From assembly GCF_039523235.1 (NCBI RefSeq), contig NZ_BAAAEX010000003.1: a stretch of 64,000 nucleotides of DNA, one strand, 5' to 3'. Below, in pieces: positions 16,252-24,922 of the stretch; positions within the stretch are counted from its first letter, which is position 1, and each line of letters opens with the position of its first letter. Source of the stretch: Castellaniella ginsengisoli. Lineage in GTDB: Bacteria; Pseudomonadota; Gammaproteobacteria; Burkholderiales; Burkholderiaceae_B. The notes beneath the pieces are model-generated. The model did not search any database. It had not been told where the DNA came from and saw nothing but the letters and a program-made list of their open reading frames with translations. The translations under genes were made by a program, and so were the position numbers.

Positions 16252-18903
16252 ATGCAGGAACGCTACCTCCCGAACCAGGTCGAAACCGAAGCCCAGGCCC
16301 ATTGGCGCGCAGGCGATGTCTACCGCGTCACCGAGCACGCCACCCAGCCCGACGGCTCGCCCAAGCCCAAGTTCTACGCCTGCTCGATGCTGCCCTACCC
16401 CAGCGGCAAGCTCCACATGGGTCATGTGCGCAACTACACCATCAACGACATGATGACCCGCCAGTTGCGCATGCGCGGATACAACGTCCTCATGCCCATG
16501 GGCTGGGACGCCTTCGGCATGCCGGCCGAAAACGCGGCCATGAAATCGGGCGTGCCCCCCGCCCAATGGACCTACGACAACATCGCCTACATGAAAAAGC
16601 AGATGCAGGCGATGGGGCTGGCGATCGACTGGTCGCGCGAGATGTGCGCCTGTGACCCGTCCTATTACAAATGGAACCAGTGGCTGTTCCTCAAGATGCT
16701 CGAAAAAGGCATCGCCTACCGCAAGACCCAGACCGTCAACTGGGATCCCGTCGACCAGACCGTGCTGGCCAACGAGCAGGTGATCGACGGCCGCGGCTGG
16801 CGCTCCGGCGCCCCCGTGGAAAAACGCGAGATCCCCGGCTACTACCTGCGGATCACCGACTATGCCGAGGAACTGCTCGGCACCCTGGAAGACGGCCTGC
16901 CCGGCTGGCCGGAACGCGTGCGCCTGATGCAGGAAAACTGGATCGGCCGCAGCGACGGCGTGCGCTTCGCCTTCCGCCACGATATCCGCGACGCGGACGG
17001 CGCCCTGATTCAGGGCGGCCTGATGCACGTCTTCACCACGCGCGCCGATACCATCATGGGCGTCACTTTTTGCGCCGTGGCGCCCGAGCATCCGCTGGCC
17101 ACCCGCGCGGCGCGGGACAACCCCGAACTGGCCGCCTTCATCGAAGCCTGCCGCCAGGGCGGCACCACCGAGGCCGAGCTTGCCACGCGCGAAAAAGAAG
17201 GCCTGCCCACCGGCCTGTCCGTCATCCACCCCCTGACGGGCGAACCGGTTCCCGTCTGGGTCGGCAACTACGTCCTCATGAGCTACGGCGACGGCGCCGT
17301 CATGGGCGTGCCCGCCCATGACGAACGCGATTTCGCCTTCGCGCGCAAATATGGCCTGCCCATCCGCCAGGTCATCGCCGCCGAGGGCAAGACCTATTCC
17401 ACCGAAGCCTGGCAGGACTGGTACGGCGACAAGCAGATCGGCCGCACGATCCAGTCCGGCAAATACGACGGCCTGACCACCGCCGAGGCGATCCAGGCCG
17501 TGGCCACCGATCTCGCCGCCCAGGGGCTGGGCGAACTGCGCACCACCTGGCGTCTGCGCGACTGGGGCATTTCCCGCCAGCGTTACTGGGGCACCCCGAT
17601 CCCCATCATCCACTGCGCCGACTGCGGCCCGGTGCCGGTCCCCGAAAAAGACCTGCCCGTGGTGCTGCCCGAAGACCTCGTGCCCGACGGCACCGGCAAC
17701 CCCCTGGCCAAGCATGAAGGCTTCCTGTCCTGCCGGTGCCCGTCGTGCGGCAAGCCGGCGCGGCGCGAAACCGACACCATGGACACCTTCATCGACTCGT
17801 CCTGGTATTTCATGCGCTACACCTCGCCGGGCAACGACCAGGCCATGGTGGACGAGCGCAACGACTACTGGATGCCGATGGACCAGTACATCGGCGGCAT
17901 CGAACATGCCGTGCTGCATCTGCTGTATGCGCGCTTCTGGACCCGCGTCATGCGCGACCTGGGCATGCTGAAGTTTTCCGAGCCCTTCACGCGGCTGCTG
18001 TGCCAAGGCATGGTGCTCAACCACATCTACTCGCGCAAGAACGCCCGGGGCGGCATTGAATACTTCTGGCCCGATCAAGTCGAAAACATCACCGACGACA
18101 AGGGCGGCATTGTCGGCGCGCGGCTGAAATCCGACGGTTCCCCCGTGGACTACGGCGGCATCGGCACCATGTCCAAATCCAAGAACAACGGCGTCGATCC
18201 GCAATCCCTGATCGACAGCCTGGGCGCCGACACCGCCCGCCTGTTCGTGATGTTCGCCAGCCCCCCCGAGCAGACCCTGGAGTGGTCGGATTCGGGCGTC
18301 GAAGGCGCGCACCGGTTCCTGCGCCGCCTGTGGGCCTTCTGCCACGGCCGCCACGAAGACATCCTGCGCCACGCCGCCGCGCCGGTCGATGGCGCCGCGC
18401 TGGACGAGGCCGCGGCGGGCCTGCGCCGCCAGATCCACGGCCTGCTGCGCCAGGCGGACTACGACTACCAGCGCATCCAGTACAACACCGTGGTCTCCAC
18501 GGCCATGAAGATGCTCAACACGCTGGAATCGGCCGCCCAGGCGGGGGTGTCCGGCGCGGCCCTGGCCGAGTCCGCCTCCATCCTGCTGCGCGTCCTGTAC
18601 CCGGTGGTGCCGCACATCACCTGGCAGCTATGGCGCGCGCTGGGCCTGGCCGACGCGCTGGGCGACTTGCTGGACGCCCCCTGGCCCCAGGTGGACGAGG
18701 CCGCCCTGCGGGCCGAAACGGTCGAACTGGTGCTGCAGGTCAATGGCAAGGTCCGCGGCCAACTGGACGTTCCCCAAGACGCCGACAAGCCCGCCATCGA
18801 GGCCCTGGCGCGCGCCCACGAGGCCGTCGGCCGCTTCCTCGAAGGCCGCGATCCCAAGCGCGTCGTGGTCGTGCCGGGCCGGCTGGTCAACGTCGTCGGC
18901 TGA
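16252..18903 (+). CDS. leuS: Leucine--tRNA ligase
   Basis: This 883-residue class I aminoacyl-tRNA synthetase charges tRNA-Leu. The HIGH-type motif is HMGH at residues 55-58 (PSGKLHMGHVRNYT) and the KMSKS motif is MSKSKNNG beginning at Met640. The CP1 editing domain lies between, with TTRADTIMGVTFCAVAPEHPL and the GVPAHDERD segment. A zinc-type CADC...CRCPSCG pair is present near residues 460-500. The anticodon-binding and C-terminal domains are complete (end ...RLVNVVG). First gene of leuS-lptE-holA, a conserved order. Six bases separate it from lptE. Confidence 0.98.
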   Translation: MQERYLPNQVETEAQAHWRAGDVYRVTEHATQPDGSPKPKFYACSMLPYPSGKLHMGHVRNYTINDMMTRQLRMRGYNVLMPMGWDAFGMPAENAAMKSGVPPAQWTYDNIAYMKKQMQAMGLAIDWSREMCACDPSYYKWNQWLFLKMLEKGIAYRKTQTVNWDPVDQTVLANEQVIDGRGWRSGAPVEKREIPGYYLRITDYAEELLGTLEDGLPGWPERVRLMQENWIGRSDGVRFAFRHDIRDADGALIQGGLMHVFTTRADTIMGVTFCAVAPEHPLATRAARDNPELAAFIEACRQGGTTEAELATREKEGLPTGLSVIHPLTGEPVPVWVGNYVLMSYGDGAVMGVPAHDERDFAFARKYGLPIRQVIAAEGKTYSTEAWQDWYGDKQIGRTIQSGKYDGLTTAEAIQAVATDLAAQGLGELRTTWRLRDWGISRQRYWGTPIPIIHCADCGPVPVPEKDLPVVLPEDLVPDGTGNPLAKHEGFLSCRCPSCGKPARRETDTMDTFIDSSWYFMRYTSPGNDQAMVDERNDYWMPMDQYIGGIEHAVLHLLYARFWTRVMRDLGMLKFSEPFTRLLCQGMVLNHIYSRKNARGGIEYFWPDQVENITDDKGGIVGARLKSDGSPVDYGGIGTMSKSKNNGVDPQSLIDSLGADTARLFVMFASPPEQTLEWSDSGVEGAHRFLRRLWAFCHGRHEDILRHAAAPVDGAALDEAAAGLRRQIHGLLRQADYDYQRIQYNTVVSTAMKMLNTLESAAQAGVSGAALAESASILLRVLYPVVPHITWQLWRALGLADALGDLLDAPWPQVDEAALRAETVELVLQVNGKVRGQLDVPQDADKPAIEALARAHEAVGRFLEGRDPKRVVVVPGRLVNVVG

Positions 18904-18909
18904 ACCGCC

Positions 18910-19530
18910 ATGCCCATGTTCCTCGCCCCGTCTTTCCCGCGCCTCCTGCGCCTCGCCCTGGCAGGCTTCGCCCTGCTGGCGCTGGGCGCCTGCGGCTTCC
19001 ACCTGAAAGGGGCCACGCCGCTGCCCTTCCAGTCGATCTACACCAACATCAACCTGGACTCCGAATTCGGCGCCCGGCTGCGGCGCACCGTCACGGCCAA
19101 CTCGCCCAGCACCCGCTTCACCGACCGCCGCCAGGAAGCCGATGTCTACCTGCACCAGATCGCCGAATCCCAGAATCTGCGCCAACTGGCGCTGGACGCC
19201 GATGGCCGGGTCGAGGAATACGAGCTGAATCTCCAGTTCCAGTTCGAGCTGCTGGACCGCCAGGGCCACGTCCTGCTGCCGCCCACGACGCTCTACAGCG
19301 TGCGCGAACTGCCCTACAACGACCGCATCGTCCAGGCCAAGGAAAGCGAAATCGACCGGGCGTTCAAGGACATGCGCAACAACCTGATCGACCAGATCCT
19401 GCGCCGCATGAGTTCGCCGGAAGTCCAGGCCGCTTACGCCAACGCCGCCGACCGCCCCATCGTGCCCATGCCGGACGACACGGTCCGCAGCAATCAGCCC
19501 CAGGCCGGCCCGGCGTCGGTCCGGCCCTAG
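18910..19530 (+). CDS. lptE: LPS-assembly lipoprotein LptE
   Basis: This 206-residue outer-membrane lipoprotein plugs the LptD barrel and helps deliver lipopolysaccharide to the cell surface. The signal peptide ends in the lipobox LALGAC with Cys28 as the lipidated residue, followed by the family-typical GFHLKGATPLPFQSIY. The C-terminal portion (MRNNLIDQILRRMSS) is also typical. ATG at 18910 places the basic residues correctly before the hydrophobic core. It lies between leuS and holA as in most proteobacteria. Confidence 0.93.
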   Translation: MPMFLAPSFPRLLRLALAGFALLALGACGFHLKGATPLPFQSIYTNINLDSEFGARLRRTVTANSPSTRFTDRRQEADVYLHQIAESQNLRQLALDADGRVEEYELNLQFQFELLDRQGHVLLPPTTLYSVRELPYNDRIVQAKESEIDRAFKDMRNNLIDQILRRMSSPEVQAAYANAADRPIVPMPDDTVRSNQPQAGPASVRP

Positions 19531-19549
19531 CGCGGACGGACACCGGGCC

Positions 19550-20599
19550 ATGGCACGCGCATCGGCAGCCGACCGCCTGACCGAGCACTACGCTGGCGCC
19601 TCGGAACTGCCGGCCTGCACGGTGCTGAGCGGCGACGAGATTCTCTTGCTGACCGAGGCGGCCGACGCCTACCGCGCCGCCGCCGTCCGGCTGGGCTGCG
19701 TCGAGCGCACTCACCTGGTGATGGACGCCCGCAGCGACTGGGGCACGGCGCTGGCAGCCTCGCAGAATTCCTCCCTGTTCGGCGACCTGCGTCTCCTGGA
19801 GATCAGCCTGCCCACCGGCAAGCCGGGCAAGACCGGGGCCGACACCTTGCAGAAACTGGCCGCCATGGCCGGCGAAGGCCAGTTGCCGGATGTGCGGATC
19901 CTGATCCGCCTGCCGCAACTGGACCGGACCACCCAGCAGGCCAAATGGGTCCAGTCCCTGAAGTCCCGCGCCGCCTGGACGGACATTCCTTCCATCCCGC
20001 GCACGGCGCTCACGGACTGGATCGCCGCCCGTCTGGAACGCCAGCAGCACACCGCCGATGCCGAAACGCTGGCCTGGCTGGCCGACAAGGTCGAAGGCAA
20101 TCTGCTGGCGGCCCACCAGGAATTGCAGAAACTCGCCCTGCTGCATCCGGCCGGACCGCTCAGCCTGGAACAAGTCCAGGCCGCCGTGCTGAACGTGGCC
20201 CGCTACAATCTCTATGATCTGCGCGATGCCATGCTGCTGGGCCAGGCGGATCGCGCGCTGACCGTGCTGCGGGGGCTGCAGGCCGAAGGCGAAGCCCTGC
20301 CGCTGGTGCTCTGGGCCATCGGCGAGGAAATCCGCATCCTGGCGCGCCTGGCGCCCCACGCCCGCAGCGGCCTGGATGCGGCGATGCGGTCCCAGCGCCT
20401 GTTCGGCGCGCGCGAAAAACTGGCGCGCCAGGCGCTGGCCCGCGTGCCCGCCTCAGCCTGGCCGCCGGCCCTGCGCCACGCCCACGAGATCGACCGCATC
20501 ATCAAGGGCATCCCGGTGGACGGCCTGCTCCGGGATCCCTGGGACGAACTGGAACGCCTGGTGATGCGCGTGGCCACCGCGGGATCGCCTCGCCGCTGA
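19550..20599 (+). CDS. holA: DNA polymerase III subunit delta
   Basis: This 349-residue clamp-loader wrench subunit opens the beta sliding clamp. Family features are the N-terminal TVLSGDEILLLTEAADAYRAAA, the beta-binding region SSLFGDLRLLEISLP, the central domain EGNLLAAHQELQKLALL and the collar segment. ATG at 19550 follows lptE by 19 bases. The position leuS-lptE-holA strongly supports the call, since HolA is poorly conserved in sequence. Another clamp-loader-interacting subunit, holC, is also in this window at 60.6 kb. Confidence 0.94.
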   Translation: MARASAADRLTEHYAGASELPACTVLSGDEILLLTEAADAYRAAAVRLGCVERTHLVMDARSDWGTALAASQNSSLFGDLRLLEISLPTGKPGKTGADTLQKLAAMAGEGQLPDVRILIRLPQLDRTTQQAKWVQSLKSRAAWTDIPSIPRTALTDWIAARLERQQHTADAETLAWLADKVEGNLLAAHQELQKLALLHPAGPLSLEQVQAAVLNVARYNLYDLRDAMLLGQADRALTVLRGLQAEGEALPLVLWAIGEEIRILARLAPHARSGLDAAMRSQRLFGAREKLARQALARVPASAWPPALRHAHEIDRIIKGIPVDGLLRDPWDELERLVMRVATAGSPRR

Positions 20600-20631
20600 G
20601 CGCCTGACGCCTCTTTCTACACAGACACGAC

Positions 20632-21897
20632 ATGAACGACACCACCACCGGATTTTCCATCCAAACCCTCGGCAGCCAGGCACGCCAGGCGGCGCGCGTC
20701 CTGCGCTCGGCCTCCGGTGCCGCCAAGGCGGCCGCCCTGCGCGCCATGGCCGACGGGCTGCGCGAACGCCGCGCCTGGCTGCAGGCCGAAAACGAACTCG
20801 ACTTGCGCGCCGCCGCCGGACGCGGGCTGGACGCGCCCATGATGGACCGCCTGCGCCTCTCCGACCGGGCGCTGGACCTGATGGTCGAAGGCCTGATCCA
20901 GATCGCCGCCATGCCCGATCCGATCGGCAGCCTCAGCGAAACCACGACCCGTCCCAACGGGATGCGCGTGGCCCGCATGCGCGTGCCGCTGGGCGTGATC
21001 GGCATCATTTACGAATCCCGGCCGAACGTGACCATCGACGCCGCCGCCTTGTGCCTGAAATCCGGCAATGCCACTATTCTGCGCGGCGGCAGCGAGGCCT
21101 TCCATTCCAACCGCGCCCTGGGCGCCATCATCCAGGCGGGCTTGCAGGCCGCGGGACTGCCCGCGCATGCGGTGCAGGTCGTGGACACGACCGACCGCGC
21201 CGCCGTGGGCGAGATGATCACCCACCCGGAATGGATCGACGTCATCATCCCGCGCGGCGGCAAGGGCCTGATCGCCCGCCTGGCCGACGAGGCGCGCGTG
21301 CCCCTGATCAAGCACCTGGAAGGCAATTGCCACGTCTACGTGGACAAGGCCGCCAATCCCGACCGGGCCCTGGACATCGCCCTCAATGCCAAGACCTACC
21401 GGACCGGCATTTGCGGCGCCATGGAAACCTTGCTGGTGCATGCGGACCTCGCGGCCTCCTGGCTGCCGCGCGCGGGCGCCCGATTCGCCGAATCGGGCGT
21501 CGAGCTGCGCGCCTGCCCGCGCGCGGCCGCGCTGCTGCCCGGCGCCATCCCCGCCACGGAAGCCGACTGGGCCACGGAATTCCACGCCCCCATCCTGGCC
21601 GTGCGCGTCGTGGATTCCCTGGACGAGGCCATGGACCACATCGCCCGCTACAGTTCGGAACACACCGAATCCATCGTCACCGAGGACCTGGCCGCCGCCC
21701 AACGCTTCCAGCGCGAGGTCGACTCCAGCTCGGTCTACGTCAACCTGCCCACCTGCTTCGCCGACGGCTACGAATACGGCCTGGGAGCGGAAATCGGCAT
21801 TTCCACCAACCGCCTGCACGCCCGCGGCCCAGTCGGGCTCGAAGGCCTCACCATCCAGAAATGGGTGCTGACCGGCGAAGGCCAGTTGCGGGCCTGA
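20632..21897 (+). CDS. proA: Gamma-glutamyl phosphate reductase
   Basis: This 421-residue aldehyde dehydrogenase superfamily enzyme reduces gamma-glutamyl phosphate to glutamate semialdehyde, the second step of proline synthesis. Visible motifs are VPLGVIGIIYESRPNVT, LKSGNATILRGGSEA, VIIPRGGKGLI, HLEGNCHVYVDKAA and the catalytic Cys in KTYRTGICGAMETL (near residue 262). The C-terminal EYGLGAEIGISTNRLHARGPVGLEGLT is complete. proB is not adjacent. It starts 32 bases after holA and probably shares its transcript. Confidence 0.97.
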   Translation: MNDTTTGFSIQTLGSQARQAARVLRSASGAAKAAALRAMADGLRERRAWLQAENELDLRAAAGRGLDAPMMDRLRLSDRALDLMVEGLIQIAAMPDPIGSLSETTTRPNGMRVARMRVPLGVIGIIYESRPNVTIDAAALCLKSGNATILRGGSEAFHSNRALGAIIQAGLQAAGLPAHAVQVVDTTDRAAVGEMITHPEWIDVIIPRGGKGLIARLADEARVPLIKHLEGNCHVYVDKAANPDRALDIALNAKTYRTGICGAMETLLVHADLAASWLPRAGARFAESGVELRACPRAAALLPGAIPATEADWATEFHAPILAVRVVDSLDEAMDHIARYSSEHTESIVTEDLAAAQRFQREVDSSSVYVNLPTCFADGYEYGLGAEIGISTNRLHARGPVGLEGLTIQKWVLTGEGQLRA

Positions 21898-21925
21898 ATC
21901 CCTCCGACACCGAAAGGATCGCATC

Positions 21926-22342
21926 ATGCTGTGGGTCAAGGCCTTTCACATCCTGTTCGTCACGTCCTGGTTCGCGGGGCTGTTCTACCTGCCGCGCCTC
22001 TACGTCAACCTGGCGCAGGCCGACGATCCGGCCGTGCGCGACACCCTGCTGGGCATGGCCCGGCGCCTGTACCGATTCATGACCCCCCTGGGCGTCCTGG
22101 CCCTGGCCCTGGGCCTGTGGCTGTGGCTGGGGTACGGCATCGGCCAGGGCCAGGGCTGGATGCATGCCAAGCTGCTGGCGGTCGTCTGCCTGCTGATCTT
22201 TCACCTGGCCTGCCGCCATCATCTGCGGGCCCTGAGCGCCGGCACCAGCCGGCATACCCACCGTTACTTCCGCTGGTTCAATGAAATTCCGGTCCTGCTG
22301 CTGTTGCTGGTCCTGATCCTGGTGGTCGTCAAACCCTTCTGA
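21926..22342 (+). CDS. hemJ: HemJ-type protoporphyrinogen IX oxidase (CopD/UPF0093 family)
   Basis: This 138-residue inner-membrane protein has four hydrophobic helices. It opens MLWVKAFHILFVTSWFAGLFYLPRL, with the conserved His8, and has the WMHAKLLAVV segment with the conserved lysine, both HemJ hallmarks. HemJ oxidises protoporphyrinogen IX to protoporphyrin IX in heme synthesis. The C-terminal YFRWFNEIPVLLLLLVLILVVVKPF is typical. It sits between proA and the RNA methyltransferase gene with short gaps, consistent with co-transcription. Confidence 0.9.
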   Translation: MLWVKAFHILFVTSWFAGLFYLPRLYVNLAQADDPAVRDTLLGMARRLYRFMTPLGVLALALGLWLWLGYGIGQGQGWMHAKLLAVVCLLIFHLACRHHLRALSAGTSRHTHRYFRWFNEIPVLLLLLVLILVVVKPF

Positions 22343-22348
22343 TCGCCA

Positions 22349-23866
22349 ATGAACGATTCCACGACACGCAAGACGCTGAGCCTGAAAAAAAAGGCCGGCG
22401 CCTCCCCCGCCGGGCCGGACGAGAAACCCCGCAAGCGCTCGGGCGCCCGGGCGCGCCAGGCGGCGCTGCAGGAGCATGCCCGACCGGCGCGGGCGCAGGC
22501 CGAGGCCGGCGCCGAGACTGACACCGCAACCCGCCGGACGCCCCGGCCGGAAACCCCAAAACGTTCCGCCCCGGCCTTCGAACGCCCCGCGCGGCCGAAG
22601 CCCGCAGCCGACCGGCCCCGTGGCGGCGCTGCCGCACGCCGGCCCCGGCCCGATGCCCCGGACGAGGACACGCCCCGGATCCAGCGCCTGCCGCGCACAC
22701 CGCGCCTGCCACGCCGCACCGAAACCTTCGAGGTCTTCGCGCCCTGCCCCCAAGGCCTGGAAGAAGCGCTTTCGCTGGAGCTGCAGGCCCTGGGCTACGA
22801 GGCCGTGCGCGCAGGCCGCGCCGGCTGCCATTTCCAGGCCGACTGGGCCGGCGTGCTGCGCGCCAATCTGTATTCCCGCCTGGCGACCCGGGTCCTGGTC
22901 CAGGTCGCCCAGGCCGAAGTCCGCAGCGAAGACGACATCCTGGCCCTCGCGCGCGACACCGAATGGGAACGCTGGTTCGGGCCGGAACACTCCCTGCGCG
23001 TGGATACCTCGGCGATCCGCAGCCCCATGCGCAGCCTGCAGTATTGCAATCTGCGGGCCAAGGACGGCATCTGCGACCGCCTGCGCGACCGCGAGGGCGC
23101 CCGGCCCGACATCGATACGGTCCGCCCCGACGCCCGCGTCCATCTGTTCCTGGACGAACGGCGCGCCACTCTCTACCTGGACGTCTCGGGCGAATCCCTG
23201 TTCAAGCGCGGCTGGCGCCTGGACAAGGGCGAGGCCCCGCTGCGCGAAAACCTGGCCGCCGGCCTGCTGGCCCTGTCGGACTGGCCGCCCGGCGCGCCTT
23301 TGCTGGATCCCTTCTGCGGCAGCGGCACTCTGCTGATCGAAGCCGCCTGGATCGCCCTGGGCGTGCCGCCAGGCATCTGGCGGCCCTTCGGCTTCGAGCG
23401 GCTGCGCACCCACGATGCCCGCCTGTGGCGCGACCTGAAAGAAGACGCCCGCGCGCGAATCGCCCCGCGTCTGGAAGAGCCGCTGGCCGGCTGCGACATC
23501 CAGCCGGGCGCCATCGAAGCGGCACGGGCCAATGCCGACCGCGCCCACTTGAGCCCGGACACCATCCGCTTCGAGGTGTGCGATGCGCGCAAAATGCCGC
23601 CCCCTGCCGCAGCCGGCTGGATCGTCACCAATCCTCCTTACGGGGAGCGGCTGGCGGACGGGGATGCCGGGCTGTGGCCCGAATGGGCAAGCTGGCTGAA
23701 ACGCCACTACGGCGGCTGGCAGCTCGGCATCATCACCAGCGACCTCGATCTCCCCGGCAGGATGCGGCTGAAAGCCCGACGGCGGCATCCTTTGCACAAC
23801 GGCGCCCTGGACTGCCGCCTGTTCAGATTCGAACTGGTGACCGCAGGCTACCGGGACCGGACGTAG
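22349..23866 (+). CDS. THUMP-domain class I SAM-dependent RNA methyltransferase (RlmL N-half type)
   Basis: This 505-residue protein has two distinct parts. Residues 1 to about 120 are a low-complexity, Arg/Ala/Pro/Lys-rich tail starting KKKAGASP, predicted disordered. From about residue 128 (FEVFAPCPQGLEEALSLEL) comes a THUMP domain, then a Rossmann methyltransferase with DPFCGSGTLLIEAA at residue 320 and the adenine-N2 motif NPPYGERL near residue 428. The pattern matches the N-terminal half of RlmL, which makes m2G2445 in 23S rRNA; the RlmK half is absent. The Arg-rich tail is likely to bind rRNA. It starts 6 bases after hemJ. Confidence 0.85.
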   Translation: MNDSTTRKTLSLKKKAGASPAGPDEKPRKRSGARARQAALQEHARPARAQAEAGAETDTATRRTPRPETPKRSAPAFERPARPKPAADRPRGGAAARRPRPDAPDEDTPRIQRLPRTPRLPRRTETFEVFAPCPQGLEEALSLELQALGYEAVRAGRAGCHFQADWAGVLRANLYSRLATRVLVQVAQAEVRSEDDILALARDTEWERWFGPEHSLRVDTSAIRSPMRSLQYCNLRAKDGICDRLRDREGARPDIDTVRPDARVHLFLDERRATLYLDVSGESLFKRGWRLDKGEAPLRENLAAGLLALSDWPPGAPLLDPFCGSGTLLIEAAWIALGVPPGIWRPFGFERLRTHDARLWRDLKEDARARIAPRLEEPLAGCDIQPGAIEAARANADRAHLSPDTIRFEVCDARKMPPPAAAGWIVTNPPYGERLADGDAGLWPEWASWLKRHYGGWQLGIITSDLDLPGRMRLKARRRHPLHNGALDCRLFRFELVTAGYRDRT

Positions 23867-23916
23867 GGTTTTCACCACGGATACCGCCTGTCAGACTCTC
23901 GGTCCGAACCAGGGGC

Positions 23917-23954
23917 TTGCAAAGAGACTAGGGTTTTCCCTATAATAGGGTTAA
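23917..23954 (+). promoter_or_regulatory. Promoter overlain by nested palindromes
   Basis: TTGCAA (23917-23922), an 18-base spacer, then a perfect TATAAT (23941-23946). Three inverted repeats are stacked on it: AGGG-TTTT-CCCT, CCCTAT-A-ATAGGG (centred on the -10) and GGGTTAACCC. The arrangement suggests a repressor operator covering the -10 of the downstream 62-codon gene. Confidence 0.65.
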
Positions 23955-23993
23955 CCCGAGCGAAACGCTCTTTCCACAGCAAAGAGGCTTGCT

Positions 23994-24182
23994 ATGAAGA
24001 CCCTGCAGAACACCGACATCCGACTGACCGACGCCCTGGAGCGCCAATTGCTGCAAGAAGCCATCGAGGCCCAGCAGGAATACGCCTTGGACCGCGCCAT
24101 CAAGGGTCTGTTCAAAAAGGTCGCCAGCTTCTTCCGCACCCCCGAGGGCCGCGTGCACCAGACGGTCCGCACCGCTCACTGA
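23994..24182 (+). CDS. Small hypothetical protein (62 aa)
   Basis: This is a 62-residue soluble, basic protein. It reads MKTLQNTDIRLTDALERQ at the start, has an acidic amphipathic helix (LLQEAIEAQQEYALDRAIK), a basic hydrophobic helix (GLFKKVASFFRTPEG) and a short His/Thr tail. I do not recognise the family. Evidence that it is real: a clean promoter with perfect TATAAT 48 bases upstream, AAAGAGGC ribosome site before the ATG, and a strong terminator 22 bases after the stop. It is therefore a free-standing, probably regulated unit. The amphipathic FKKVASFF segment could associate with membrane or RNA, but that is guesswork. Confidence 0.75.
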   Translation: MKTLQNTDIRLTDALERQLLQEAIEAQQEYALDRAIKGLFKKVASFFRTPEGRVHQTVRTAH

Positions 24183-24203
24183 TCCTGCCCGCAGCCGGAT
24201 CTC

Positions 24204-24235
24204 CGGGCCGCCCATCGGGCGGCCCGTGTCTTTTC
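24204..24235 (+). terminator. Strong terminator after the 62-codon gene
   Basis: CGGGCCGCCC (24204-24213), loop ATC, GGGCGGCCCG (24217-24226), then TGTCTTTTCT. A 10-bp perfect stem. Confidence 0.85.
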
Positions 24236-24375
24236 TGCCGCAGCCCGGAGCCGGGTGACCAGCGTTCCCCTCGCGCAGGCCGCCTGTGCGCCACGGCGGC
24301 GCTTCGCTCGAAGCCCGCATTGAGCCGCGCCGTTTTCAGCGATAATGGACGGTTCTCAAGTTTGTCTGCCGCGCC

Positions 24376-24885
24376 ATGACCGTTTCCGTACCGCCCGCTC
24401 CGCCGCGCCTGCGCCGCTTCGCCTGCATGATGTACGAGGGCGTGCTGCTTTTTGGCGTGGTGTTTCTCGCCGGCTACCTGTTCGACACCCTGACCCAAAG
24501 CCGCAGCGGCCTGATGCTGCGCCACGGCCGCCAGGCGTTTCTGTTTCTGGCCATCGGCATCTATTTTCTGGCCTGCTGGCGGCGCGGCGGCCAGACGCTG
24601 CCGATGAAGACCTGGAACATCCGCCTGACGGACAGGGGCGGCGTCCCCCTGCGGGGACCGCGCATGCTGCTGCGCTACCTGCTGCTGTGGCCATTGCCGC
24701 TGATCACCGCCCTGGCCATCGCCGGGCTGTCGCGTGCAACGGGCTGGGCCTCGTTCGATCTCCTGATCGTCTGCGCTCCGTTCTCGATCTTTCTCTGGAC
24801 CTGGATCGACCCCCAGGGCCAATTCCTGCACGACCGGCTGCTGGGCACTGCGCTGCACGACTTGCGCGCCGCCCCCGCCTCGTGA
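24376..24885 (+). CDS. RDD family membrane protein
   Basis: This 169-residue protein has three to four hydrophobic helices. The RDD signature elements are visible: RRFACMMYEGVLLFGVVF at the first helix, QTLPMKTWNIRLTDRGGVPL between helices, and WTWIDPQGQFLHDRLLGTAL near the end (HDRLLGT is typical). RDD proteins are inner-membrane proteins, some of which act as ion antiporters; this one has no assigned substrate. The ATG at 24376 fits the first helix. The gene precedes hslO by 37 bases and may share a transcript. Confidence 0.85.
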   Translation: MTVSVPPAPPRLRRFACMMYEGVLLFGVVFLAGYLFDTLTQSRSGLMLRHGRQAFLFLAIGIYFLACWRRGGQTLPMKTWNIRLTDRGGVPLRGPRMLLRYLLLWPLPLITALAIAGLSRATGWASFDLLIVCAPFSIFLWTWIDPQGQFLHDRLLGTALHDLRAAPAS

Positions 24886-24922
24886 CTCCCCGCGCCTGGC
24901 CGCGCACTCCCGGAATCCCCGC

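Noticed and set aside
16204..18615. An 803-codon frame opposite leuS
   Set aside because: It is a fully antisense shadow without any domain, produced by GC-rich third positions of leuS.
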